A stretch of 64,000 bases of DNA from Dictyobacter aurantiacus (GTDB lineage Bacteria; Chloroflexota; Ktedonobacteria; Ktedonobacterales; Ktedonobacteraceae), in the NCBI RefSeq assembly GCF_003967515.1, contig NZ_BIFQ01000002.1:558001-622000 (forward strand), read 5' to 3'. How positions within the stretch are numbered: position 1 is the first letter of the stretch; each line of letters starts with the position of its first letter. Under the pieces are notes generated by a model. It was not told the DNA's origin, made no database searches, and worked only from the letters and a program-made list of their open reading frames with translations. This document shows, in pieces, positions 7,927-15,895 of this stretch. Position numbers and translations under genes: made by a program.

Positions 7927-8988
7927 ATGAGCATAGATATACCCCCGATTCGATTGACGACCCTGGCCGGGAGCGCGGGCTGCGCGGCCAAGATGGGTCC
8001 GCAGAGCCTGGCGCAGGTGGTGAGCCCTTTGAAGCAGGTGGGAGTGCCAGTGGACCTGCTGATCGGGCTGGACGCCATCGATGATGCCGCCGTCTATCGT
8101 CTGAATGATCAGCAGGCGGTCATCAGTACCGCTGACTTCTTCCCACCGGTCGTGGATGATCCTTACAGCTATGGTGCCATCGCCGCCGCCAACGCGGTCA
8201 GCGATATCTACGCCATGGGTGGCAGGGTCCTGATGGCCATCAACCTGGTGGCCTGGCCCGACGACCTCGATCCGGCCATTCTGCGCGAGGTCCTGCGCGG
8301 AGGATCAGACATCATGGCCCAGGCTGGCGGCGCCATCGCCGGTGGGCACACCATCATCGATAACGAGCCCAAATATGGCCTGGCGGTCACCGGCATGGTG
8401 CATCCCGACCACATTCTGACCAAGGGCGGCGCGAAGCCCGGAGACATCCTGGTCCTGAGCAAGCCACTGGGCGCGGGACTGCTGACAACCGCCCAGAAGC
8501 GCAACAAAGTAGCTGATGAAGATATCCAGGCCGCTATCGCCTCGATGACGCGTCTGAACCTCAAGGCCAGCGAGGCCCTGGTCGCGGCCGGCAAGGGAGT
8601 GCATGCAGCCACCGACGTCACCGGCTTTGGCATTATGGGGCACGCGCGCGAGATGGCCATTCAGAGCCGCACCAATATGCGCTTCGACCTTGGCTCCTTC
8701 CCCCTGCTGCAGAACGCCCGCCACTACGCCGAACTGGGCTGCATTCCGGGCGGCGCACAGCGCAACAAAGCCTTCTTAGAAGCCCACGTCCGCATCCGCG
8801 AAGGCATCGACCCCATCGACCAGGCCATCCTCTGGGACCCCCAGACCTCCGGCGGACTCTTCGCAGCCATCGACCCGGCCGTCTGGCCGCAGTTGGCCGA
8901 GCGCGCCCCCGAAGTCACCTTCTGGCGCATCGGCGAGGTCACCGACCAGGTCGCCAGCGAAGATGAGGTTATGCTAGAGGTTCGTTAA
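7927..8988 (+). CDS. selD: Selenide, water dikinase (selenophosphate synthetase)
   Basis: 353 residues, the usual length. It makes selenophosphate from selenide and ATP for selenocysteine or selenouridine synthesis. The N-terminal loop reads AGCAAKMGP: the essential Cys (E. coli Cys17) and Lys20 are kept, while the second Cys (Cys19) is Ala. Also seen are STADFFPPVVDDPYSYG, NAVSDIYAMGG, AGGHTIID and DVTGFGIMGHAREM of the PurM-like ATP-binding fold. No selA, selB, tRNA-Sec or selU lies nearby. The gene is alone between family A repeats. Confidence 0.95.
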   Translation: MSIDIPPIRLTTLAGSAGCAAKMGPQSLAQVVSPLKQVGVPVDLLIGLDAIDDAAVYRLNDQQAVISTADFFPPVVDDPYSYGAIAAANAVSDIYAMGGRVLMAINLVAWPDDLDPAILREVLRGGSDIMAQAGGAIAGGHTIIDNEPKYGLAVTGMVHPDHILTKGGAKPGDILVLSKPLGAGLLTTAQKRNKVADEDIQAAIASMTRLNLKASEALVAAGKGVHAATDVTGFGIMGHAREMAIQSRTNMRFDLGSFPLLQNARHYAELGCIPGGAQRNKAFLEAHVRIREGIDPIDQAILWDPQTSGGLFAAIDPAVWPQLAERAPEVTFWRIGEVTDQVASEDEVMLEVR

Positions 8989-9003
8989 GCACCCGGAATA
9001 TGT

Positions 9004-9140
9004 CTGCCTTTCGTCGTATAGGGGTACGTAATCGCCCCTATACGGGCGTCTGCGTGCGCGGCCGCACTGGTTTTGTGTGCTGGTGCAACCGGAGCACATC
9101 CACGCCCCTGTTGCGCTACCATACTATGGGCGATTGGGCA
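9004..9140. repeat. Family A repeat, copy 3 (left half, degraded)
   Basis: TGTCTGCCTTTCGTCG, CCCCTATACGGGCGTCTG and GCGCGGCCGCACTGGTTTTGTGTG correspond to the left part of copies 1 and 2, but the hairpin stem no longer pairs. Its probable right end (CAGGTGCGAAAACACATGCA) reappears at 9392, so the element is split by a family C repeat. Confidence 0.65.
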
Positions 9141-9144
9141 CCGT

Positions 9145-9390
9145 AGTGCTCTGCCAAAGTTCATTTGATGGGGGAGCGGGGATGCAAGCGAGCATGCCGG
9201 GGGCATGATCAAGCGGCTAGCCCAAGCTGTGGCTAGCCCGGCACCTACGGGGGTTCGGGGGCTGTGCCCCATACGCATTAACGTAAGGGGTGCAGGGTCC
9301 TCCCTGCCGGGGTGTGGGGTGTCCCCACCATCTCCTTTCCCTTCTCGCCCGCGTAGCGGGCGAACAATCCATCAAACGAAGTTTGACAAA
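9145..9390. repeat. Family C repeat (copy 3) with a family B core, inserted in a family A copy
   Basis: Bounded by imperfect inverted ends (AAAGTTCATTTGATGG near 9157 and CCATCAAACGAAGTTTG near 9370). It contains GCGAGCATGCCGGGGGCATG, a family B-like piece (GGCTAGCCCGGCACCTACGG, about 9233-9252), and GTGCAGGGTCCTCCCTGCCG followed by GGTGTGGGGTGTCCCC, matching family C copies at 35.8 and 37.9 kb. Confidence 0.6.
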
Positions 9391-9438
9391 GCAGCAGGTG
9401 CGAAAACACATGCAAATCGAAGGTGATGAGCATACGAT

Positions 9439-9488
9439 TTAGATATACTCTTCTGCCATACGTCAAATATACAGAAGAGTATATCTAA
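9439..9488. repeat. 17-bp perfect hairpin upstream of the amidohydrolase
   Basis: Arms 9439-9455 and 9472-9488 are exact complements with a 16-nt loop. It follows the right end of family A copy 3 (9392-9437) and lies about 130 bp before the amidohydrolase ATG. No T tract; could be part of the repeat or an operator. Confidence 0.5.
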
Positions 9489-9616
9489 TCGCATGTTTTA
9501 CATGTCTGCAATCCAGAGCGATCCGTATGTTAGTGTTTAAAAAGGTTATTTAGTGCGAATAGCGTAAAGAAGCGCCATTTTCACAAAAGTGTCTATCGCT
9601 CTGAAAGGATTGCTGC

Positions 9617-10933
9617 ATGAAACGCAACCGGGGAGTCATCTCGACGATTGAGGATTTTGTTCAACGGACGCCGATTCTGGATACACATGAACATTTGATT
9701 GAGGAAGCACGCCGACTGGTCGAACCGCTCATAGATGATCCATTATATCCTTGCAATGATTGGTCTTATCTCTACCACCACTATAGCAGCCAGGATCTTT
9801 GTAGCGTTGGTTTCTCTCGGGAACAAGCCAGACAGTTCTTTGATCCGCACGTCAGCCCTAAGGATAAGTGGCATATCTTCGAGCCATATTATCAATATAC
9901 GTGCAATACGGCCTACTTCCAGGCGGTCGAACATACTGTACGCCTGCTCTTCCAGGAAGAGAGGATTCACGAGGGGAATGTGGAACGCATCAGTGAGAAG
10001 ATGCGCGCGCAGACACGGAAAGGCTTCTACACCCATATCTTGCGCGATGTCGCCAACATCGAGTCGTGCCAGGTCAATTCGTTGGAGCATATATTGTGCG
10101 AGACCGAATATCCCGACCTGCTCCTGCAAGATATGTCGATCAACGGGCTCTGCACCGAGCTGCGCCATCAGCATATCGTCAAAGCCAGAGCCACGACGCT
10201 CCAAGACTGGTATCACCTCATCGACCAGAAATTTGAACACTATGGCCCACGTGCGATTGCGGTAAAAACCCAGGCGGCCTACTGGCGCGATCTCTCTTTT
10301 GAACGCGTCACAGCAGAGGAGGCCGGACCGCTCTTCGCGCGCTTCGCCAGAGAGCAGCATGCGCTAACGGACGCGGAACAGAAAGCCTTGCAGGACCATT
10401 TTTTCCGCTATTGCGTCCAGAAAGCGATTGAGTACAATCTGCCAATCAAGCTGCACTGCGGCTACCTGGCCGAGAACAATATGATGCCGCTGGAAAGGCT
10501 CAAACGCATCGCGGCCGATCTCTGTCCGCTGCTGCAAGACTATCCACACGCCAGATTTATCCTGATGCACATCGGCTATCCTTATCAGCATGAGTTTATC
10601 GCGCTTGCCAAGCATTACAGCAATGTCTATCTGGATATGTGCTGGGCCTGGCTCATTAACCCGCAAGCCTCCATTCGCTTCCTCAAAGAGGCCTTGCTGG
10701 CCGTACCTTCCGCCAAGCTGTTGGGGTTTGGCGGTGACTACTATCCAGTTGAGCCCATCGTCGGACACGCCTACATCGCACGCCGTGGCATCTCTCAGGC
10801 GCTCTCTGAACTCGTATTGGAAGGCTGGCTCAGCGAGGAGAAGGCCTTGCGTGTCGCGCGCCACATCATGCGCGACAACGCCCAACGTGTATTCGACTAT
10901 CAGCGCGTCCTGACGACCAGGCAGGTTTTTTAA
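9617..10933 (+). CDS. Amidohydrolase-2 family metal-dependent hydrolase
   Basis: 438 residues, TIM-barrel amidohydrolase of the COG2159/uronate-isomerase-like type. The first-strand metal site is DTHEHLIEE (residues about 22-30), a later strand gives LPIKLHCGYL, another LMHIGYPYQHEF, and the C-terminal Asp site is GFGGDYYPVEPIVG. It probably hydrolyses, isomerises or decarboxylates a small carboxylate. AAAGGA lies 8 nt before the ATG. It overlaps the convergent SDR gene by 4 bp. Substrate unknown. Confidence 0.85.
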   Translation: MKRNRGVISTIEDFVQRTPILDTHEHLIEEARRLVEPLIDDPLYPCNDWSYLYHHYSSQDLCSVGFSREQARQFFDPHVSPKDKWHIFEPYYQYTCNTAYFQAVEHTVRLLFQEERIHEGNVERISEKMRAQTRKGFYTHILRDVANIESCQVNSLEHILCETEYPDLLLQDMSINGLCTELRHQHIVKARATTLQDWYHLIDQKFEHYGPRAIAVKTQAAYWRDLSFERVTAEEAGPLFARFAREQHALTDAEQKALQDHFFRYCVQKAIEYNLPIKLHCGYLAENNMMPLERLKRIAADLCPLLQDYPHARFILMHIGYPYQHEFIALAKHYSNVYLDMCWAWLINPQASIRFLKEALLAVPSAKLLGFGGDYYPVEPIVGHAYIARRGISQALSELVLEGWLSEEKALRVARHIMRDNAQRVFDYQRVLTTRQVF

Positions 10934-11694
10934 GCGAATCCGCCAGGTGGGACGATCCAGCCGCCGTCGACGACGATGGTGTTGCCCTGGATGTGCAGGG
11001 CGTTATCGTCGGATAGGAAGAGAACCGCGCGGGCGATGTCGTCGGGGGTACCGAGGCGTCCATCGGGGGTGGCGGCCTTGACGGCGGCGACCAGTTGGGG
11101 ATCGGAGGTCAATTCCGCCGTCATCGGCGTCGCCACCATGCCGGGGGCGACGGTGTTGAAGTTGATGCCGTAGCGCGCGTATTCCGTGACCCAGGCACGG
11201 GCCAGCTGGTCCAGCGCGGCCTTACTGGCGCAATATAGCGACTGTCCACCAACGCCGCGCAGGGCGGCGATGCTAGAGATGAGGACAACGCGGCCATGGC
11301 GCCGCCTGATCATCCCCGGCAAAGCCGCCGCCGTCAGAAAGTACAATCCTTTAACGTTGCGCTGGAAGATCTGATCAAACAGGTCCGGCGTCACATCCGT
11401 TGTCGCCTTGAAGACCGACCAGGCGGCGGAATGAACCAGAATCTCGATTGGTCCCAGAGATGCCTCGACCTCGGAAATGACGCGTACGGGAGCCAGATCA
11501 TCTTCCAGCTCATGCTCGACAAACATGGCCTGGGCACCCATCTGCTGGATCGATTCCACCACCTCCATACCCCGCTCGACATTGCGTCCCGCCACGGCGA
11601 CCCGCGCCCCGCATTCGCCAAAGCGGCGGGCGATACCTGCTCCGATGCCCGACGTAGCCCCTGTAACCAGCGCCACCCGCTGCTGCACACCCAT
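10930..11694 (-). CDS. Short-chain dehydrogenase/reductase (SDR)
   Basis: 254 residues, classical SDR length. Cofactor motif TGATSGIGAGIA near the N-terminus, a variant NAG motif (VHSAAWSV), catalytic Ser in LISSIAALRG, YCASK with Tyr and Lys, and the C-terminal DGGWIVPP. AAGGAGGT directly abuts an upstream ATG (11700) but is 6 nt from the ATG at 11694, so the latter is taken as start. It uses NAD(P)H on an unknown alcohol/ketone; convergence with the amidohydrolase gives no firm pathway. Confidence 0.92.
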   Translation of the reverse strand: MGVQQRVALVTGATSGIGAGIARRFGECGARVAVAGRNVERGMEVVESIQQMGAQAMFVEHELEDDLAPVRVISEVEASLGPIEILVHSAAWSVFKATTDVTPDLFDQIFQRNVKGLYFLTAAALPGMIRRRHGRVVLISSIAALRGVGGQSLYCASKAALDQLARAWVTEYARYGINFNTVAPGMVATPMTAELTSDPQLVAAVKAATPDGRLGTPDDIARAVLFLSDDNALHIQGNTIVVDGGWIVPPGGFA

Positions 11695-11924
11695 GGCCAT
11701 ACCTCCTTATGCACTCGATCCAGATACCACAATCATTACAAACCTCTCTTCAGCGCATGGCACGTCCCCCCGCGTGTGAAGGTTACAGGCGGTCTTAGCA
11801 CTGGAAAGTCCTGCTACCAGAACCAAACAGTAGACACTGCTGCTGTTTTATGCTATAGTCGCTTCAGTACATTATTCAAGCTATACCATTACACTAAATA
11901 ATCGGCATTGCTTGAGACAACGTC

Positions 11925-12165
11925 ATCGCTTTTCGTGTTGACAGAGAGGGACAATCGAGGCTGCAAGTTGTCCTGAACACACCCGATGGATACCACTCAA
12001 GAAGCTACACATCCAGATGATGCTGGAAAGCGGAAGGCCACCGTTAGCGGGCTGTAGAGGTTCATTGCAACTGCTGTGCGGCGGGTAGCATGAATGAATT
12101 GTGGGTGGAACCACGGATGAGCAAGCTCTTTCGTCCCCGGTGCGCGGGATGAGGGAGTTTTTTTA
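11925..12165 (+). promoter_or_regulatory. T-box riboswitch leader of thrS
   Basis: The 550-bp gap before thrS holds a structured leader. The T-box core GTGGGTGGAACCACGG is at 12101-12116 and is followed by an intrinsic terminator at 12126-12164, the standard order for tRNA-sensing attenuation. Upstream sequence (11940-12060) has several local stems, for example GGGACAA/TTGTCC at 11948-11973, compatible with Stem I. ACC at 11992-11994 is a possible threonine specifier, but I could not fold Stem I with certainty. Uncharged tRNA-Thr should favour read-through into thrS. Confidence 0.82.
12126..12164 (+). terminator. T-box-controlled intrinsic terminator
   Basis: Twelve consecutive pairs (including G-U) between 12126-12137 and 12146-12157, then seven T residues. 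The left part would compete with the antiterminator formed around the T-box core. Confidence 0.85.
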
Positions 12166-12247
12166 TTGGCATAAAACTCGGCACTAGTAAACATACTACT
12201 ACTGCTTTACCATACATCAAATGTTGTAATGAGAAAGGGAAACATGC

Positions 12248-14113
12248 ATGAGTGCTTCAATGGAAGTATCTGAGGAGCAGGCACAGTACGAACTGGATCG
12301 CATGCGCCACTCCACAGCCCACCTGATGGCGGCGGCGGTGCAACAGCTGTGGCCCGAGGCGAAATTCGGCGTGGGCCCGGCGATCAAAAATGGCTTTTAT
12401 TACGATATCGAGCTACCCGTTGCCCTGACCACAAAGGATCTGGAGCGGATCGAGAAGAAGATGCGCGAGCTGAAAAATAAGAAGCTCCCCTATCAGCGCA
12501 TCGAGATGGATATCGATGCCGCCATCGAGGATATGAGCAAGCGCAACCAGCCCTATAAGGTAGAGCTCTTGCGCCTGCTGAAGGAGCGCGGCAGCACCGC
12601 CGTGGTCGAGGAGACCGGCGATAGCGACGCGGTCGGCGTCAGCAGCGACCAACAGGGAGCAGAAAAGGTCTCGTTCTACGAGACCGGTCCCTTTGTCGAT
12701 CTGTGCCGTGGACCGCACGTAGATACAACCAGCCAGATCGGAGCGTTCAAGCTGATGAGCATCGCTGGCGCCTACTGGCGCGGCGACGAGAAGAATCCGC
12801 AGTTGCAGCGCCTGTATGGCACCGCCTTCAACACCAAGGAGGAGCTGGACCACTATCTCTGGTTCCTGGAGGAGGCCAAGAAGCGCGACCATCGCCGCCT
12901 GGGACAGGAACTGGATCTGTTCACGTTCTCGGACCTGGTGGGAGCCGGTCTGCCACTCTTCACACCCAAAGGTACCGTTATCCGCGACCTGCTGGAGGAG
13001 TTCGTGCAGTCGCTGGAGAAGCCCCATGGCTATCAGCGCGTGCGCATTCCGCACATCACCAAGAGCGATCTATACAAGGTCTCGGGACACTGGGCCAAGT
13101 TCCAGGAAGACATCTTCCATGTCAGCGGCAAGAGTGAAGAGGACTTCTGCATCAAGCCGATGAACTGCCCGCACCACACCCAGATCTACGCCAGCCGCAT
13201 GCGCAGCTACCGAGAGCTGCCGATCCGCCTGAGCGAGGTCACCGCCGTCTATCGTGACGAGCTGCCGGGCACCCTGCAGGGGCTCTCACGCGTGCGCGCC
13301 ATCACGCAGGATGACGCCCATGTCTTCGCCCGCCCCGACCAGGTAGCGGAAGAGGCCATGCGCATCTTTGAGATCGTCGATGGCTTCTACAAACCCTTTG
13401 GCATGGAACTCTCGATCCGACTCTCACTGTGGGATGAGAAGCATCCCGAGAAGTACCTGGGCACACCCGAAACCTGGAACAACGCCCAGGAGCAGCTGCG
13501 CCAGGTCCTGCGCGACAGAAATGTCAGCTGGGTCGAAGAGGCGGGCGAGGCCGCCTTCTATGGTCCCAAGATCGACTTTACCGCCAAAGATGCCCTGGAT
13601 CGCAGCTGGCAGTTGGCAACCATTCAGCTGGACTTCAATATGCCCGAGCGCTTCAACCTGGAATATACAGGGCCAGATGGTCATCCAACCCGTCCGGTGA
13701 TGCTACACCGCGCCATCCTGGGCTCCGTCGAGCGCTTCATGTCGGTGCTGATCGAGCATTACGCCGGCGCCTTCCCCACCTGGCTGGCACCCGTGCAGGC
13801 CGTGGTCGTCCCGATCGCCGATCGCCACCTGGACTACGCCTACGAGGTCAAGAAGGCCCTGCAGGAGGTCAGCCTCCCCAACGGCCGCACCATGCGCGTC
13901 GAGATCGACGAGGCCCGCGAATCGATGCAGAAGAAGATCCGCAACGCCCAGATGCAGAAGATCCCCTACATGCTGGTCGTCGGCGACAAAGAGGCCGAGA
14001 ACGGCACCATCGCCGTACGCCGACGCAGCGGCGGCGACCTCGGCACCCTGCCCATCGCCGCGCTCGCCGAGCGTCTCCAAAGCGAGATCGCCAACCGCAG
14101 CGACCTCCCGTAA
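12248..14113 (+). CDS. thrS: Threonyl-tRNA synthetase lacking the TGS domain
   Basis: 621 residues. It charges tRNA-Thr and edits mischarged Ser. The editing domain begins almost at once (HSTAHLMAAAVQQLWP near residue 21), so the 60-residue TGS domain present in the E. coli enzyme is absent. GPFVDLCRGPHV ends the editing part. The catalytic core has MNCPHH with zinc ligand Cys307, then His358 (DDAHVF) and His487 (MLHRAILGS), spaced like E. coli Cys334/His385/His511. The anticodon-binding domain follows (PTWLAPVQAVVVPIAD to the end). Expression is expected to be controlled by the T-box leader. Confidence 0.97.
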   Translation: MSASMEVSEEQAQYELDRMRHSTAHLMAAAVQQLWPEAKFGVGPAIKNGFYYDIELPVALTTKDLERIEKKMRELKNKKLPYQRIEMDIDAAIEDMSKRNQPYKVELLRLLKERGSTAVVEETGDSDAVGVSSDQQGAEKVSFYETGPFVDLCRGPHVDTTSQIGAFKLMSIAGAYWRGDEKNPQLQRLYGTAFNTKEELDHYLWFLEEAKKRDHRRLGQELDLFTFSDLVGAGLPLFTPKGTVIRDLLEEFVQSLEKPHGYQRVRIPHITKSDLYKVSGHWAKFQEDIFHVSGKSEEDFCIKPMNCPHHTQIYASRMRSYRELPIRLSEVTAVYRDELPGTLQGLSRVRAITQDDAHVFARPDQVAEEAMRIFEIVDGFYKPFGMELSIRLSLWDEKHPEKYLGTPETWNNAQEQLRQVLRDRNVSWVEEAGEAAFYGPKIDFTAKDALDRSWQLATIQLDFNMPERFNLEYTGPDGHPTRPVMLHRAILGSVERFMSVLIEHYAGAFPTWLAPVQAVVVPIADRHLDYAYEVKKALQEVSLPNGRTMRVEIDEARESMQKKIRNAQMQKIPYMLVVGDKEAENGTIAVRRRSGGDLGTLPIAALAERLQSEIANRSDLP

Positions 14114-14129
14114 AAAACGAAGATCGTAG

Positions 14130-14168
14130 GTGCGCCCCTGGCGGGCGCTTGGAGCGAAGCGACCCCGT
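14130..14168 (-). repeat. Family B repeat, copy facing left
   Basis: Reads GTAGGTGCGCCCCTGGCGGGCGC on the plus strand only in part; key features are GTAGGTGCG and the stem GCGCCC..GGGCGC, then CGACCCCGTACCCGG. It is the mirror of the copy at 14238-14292; the pair flanks about 70 bp. Confidence 0.65.
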
Positions 14169-14237
14169 ACCCGGACGCTACGTTTCATCAAACACGTGGC
14201 CCTTCCCCGAGAAGGATGTCATCGTTGGTGGAATGTG

Positions 14238-14292
14238 AGCGCCCGGGTACGGGGTCGCTTCGCGACAAAGCCGGGACAAGCCCGGCACCTAC
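14238..14292 (+). repeat. Family B repeat, copy facing right
   Basis: CGGGTACGGGGTCGCTTCGC, then a small stem CCGGGACAAGCCCGG and the end CACCTACGG. Two successive small hairpins characterise this family. It lies between thrS and the convergent hydantoinase B gene. Confidence 0.75.
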
Positions 14293-14295
14293 GGT

Positions 14296-15891
14296 TCACG
14301 TCCGTATAAATAAGCCCCAACCGCCGCCACCGGGTGAGGCGATGATCAGGCGATCGCCGGGGGCGGCCTGGATGCGGACCTTGCCGGGCAGGATGGTCTC
14401 CTGACCGTCGTGGATGAGGCGGTTCTCGCCGCGCTGGCCGGGCTGGCCCTCCTGCAGACCATAGGGTGCGAAGCGGCGGCGCTCGCTGAGCAAGGTGACG
14501 TCGGTGGGGACCTCGAAGGTGATCTCGCGGATCAAGCCGTCGCCGCCGCGCTGCTGACCCTCTCCGCCCGAGTCGTCGCGCAGCTGGTAGCGGCTGATGC
14601 GCATGGGATAGGCATATTCGAAGGCCTCGACCGGTGTATTAAGGGTGTTGCTCATATGCACGTGCACGCCAGAGAGGCCGTCGTAGTGGGGGCCTGCGCC
14701 CATGCCGCCGCCCATCGTTTCATAATAGGCAAAGGGACGCTGGCTGCGCGGATCGATACCACCGGCGGTGATGTTGTTCATGGTCCCCTGACCGGCGGCC
14801 GCGATAACGTCCGGCAGGGCCTGGGCCAGCGCGCCAAAAATGACGTCGGTGATGCGCTGCGAGGTCTCGACGTTGCCCTGCGCCACACCGGCCGGAGGAC
14901 GCGCGTTGACCACGGTCCCTTCAGGAGCAATGACAGTGACGGGCAAGAAGGTGCCGTGGTTCATAGGAGCGTCCTCCGGCATCAGACAACGCACCACGTA
15001 GTAGGCGGCCGAGCGAGCAACGGCCGCCACCGTGTTGATGTTGCCGCGCACCTGGGGACTGCTCCCCGAAAAATCGGCGCTCAGACTATCGCCAGCAACG
15101 GTCACCTTTACCGCGATCTTGACTGGTTCGTCGCTGACCCCATCGTTATCCAGATAGTCTTCAAAAAGATAGGAACCATCGGGAATGGAGTCGATGGTGG
15201 CATGAGTGATGCGTTGGGCATACTCGATCAGGGCATCGACATGCTCATCGAGCACGGGCAGGCTCCAGCGCTCGACCAGTTCCTGCATGCGCCGGATGGC
15301 CGTGCGATTGGCGGCCACCTGGGCCGTCAGGTCGCCACGCCGCTCATCGGGGGTACGCACATTGCGCAGCAGCAGGGTCAGCAGCGGCTGATTGGGCTGT
15401 CCCGCCTCCCACAGCTTGACCGGCGGGATAATGAGGCCCTCCTGGTAGATCTCGTGAGCCAGCGGCATCGAGCCGGGGGACATGCCGCCCACATCGGAGT
15501 GGTGGGCACGATTGGCCGCGAAGCCGACCAGGCGCGGCTCACGCTCGATCTCCACATAGATCGGGGCGATCAGCGTAATATCTGGCAGGTGCGAACCACC
15601 CAGAAAGGGATCGTTGAGGGCGATGATATCGCCGGGCGCGAAGTCGTCAAAACTGCTGAGCGCGGAGGCCACCGAGTCGGGCATGGCGCCCAGGTGCACC
15701 GGGATGTGCGCCGCCTGCGCCACCAGGCGTCCCTGGACATCGAAGAGGGCACAGGAAAAATCGCGCCGCTCCTTGATGTTGGGCGAGTAGCTGCTGAGCA
15801 TCAGCACCGTGCCCATCTCTTCCGCGATGGCCGTCAGGGCGCTGCGAAAAATCTCCAGGCTAATGGGTGTCACATGGGTCATCTCGATCAT
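14296..15891 (-). CDS. hyuB: Hydantoinase B / 5-oxoprolinase C-terminal subunit
   Basis: 531 residues, HyuB/oxoprolinase-beta family. With HyuA it forms an ATP-dependent enzyme opening cyclic amides (N-methylhydantoin, 5-oxoproline) or carboxylating ketones. Family marks are FSCALFDVQGRLVAQA, NDPFLGGSHLPDITLI, NRAHHSDVGGMSPGSMP and GGGMGAGPHYDGLSGVHVHM with NTLNTPVEAFE. Its start is 4 bp after the hyuA stop, so the two are cotranscribed and probably coupled. The opposite strand is open over nearly the same length, a shadow of codon bias. Exact substrate undetermined. Confidence 0.93.
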   Translation of the reverse strand: MIEMTHVTPISLEIFRSALTAIAEEMGTVLMLSSYSPNIKERRDFSCALFDVQGRLVAQAAHIPVHLGAMPDSVASALSSFDDFAPGDIIALNDPFLGGSHLPDITLIAPIYVEIEREPRLVGFAANRAHHSDVGGMSPGSMPLAHEIYQEGLIIPPVKLWEAGQPNQPLLTLLLRNVRTPDERRGDLTAQVAANRTAIRRMQELVERWSLPVLDEHVDALIEYAQRITHATIDSIPDGSYLFEDYLDNDGVSDEPVKIAVKVTVAGDSLSADFSGSSPQVRGNINTVAAVARSAAYYVVRCLMPEDAPMNHGTFLPVTVIAPEGTVVNARPPAGVAQGNVETSQRITDVIFGALAQALPDVIAAAGQGTMNNITAGGIDPRSQRPFAYYETMGGGMGAGPHYDGLSGVHVHMSNTLNTPVEAFEYAYPMRISRYQLRDDSGGEGQQRGGDGLIREITFEVPTDVTLLSERRRFAPYGLQEGQPGQRGENRLIHDGQETILPGKVRIQAAPGDRLIIASPGGGGWGLFIRT

Positions 15892-15895
15892 GACC

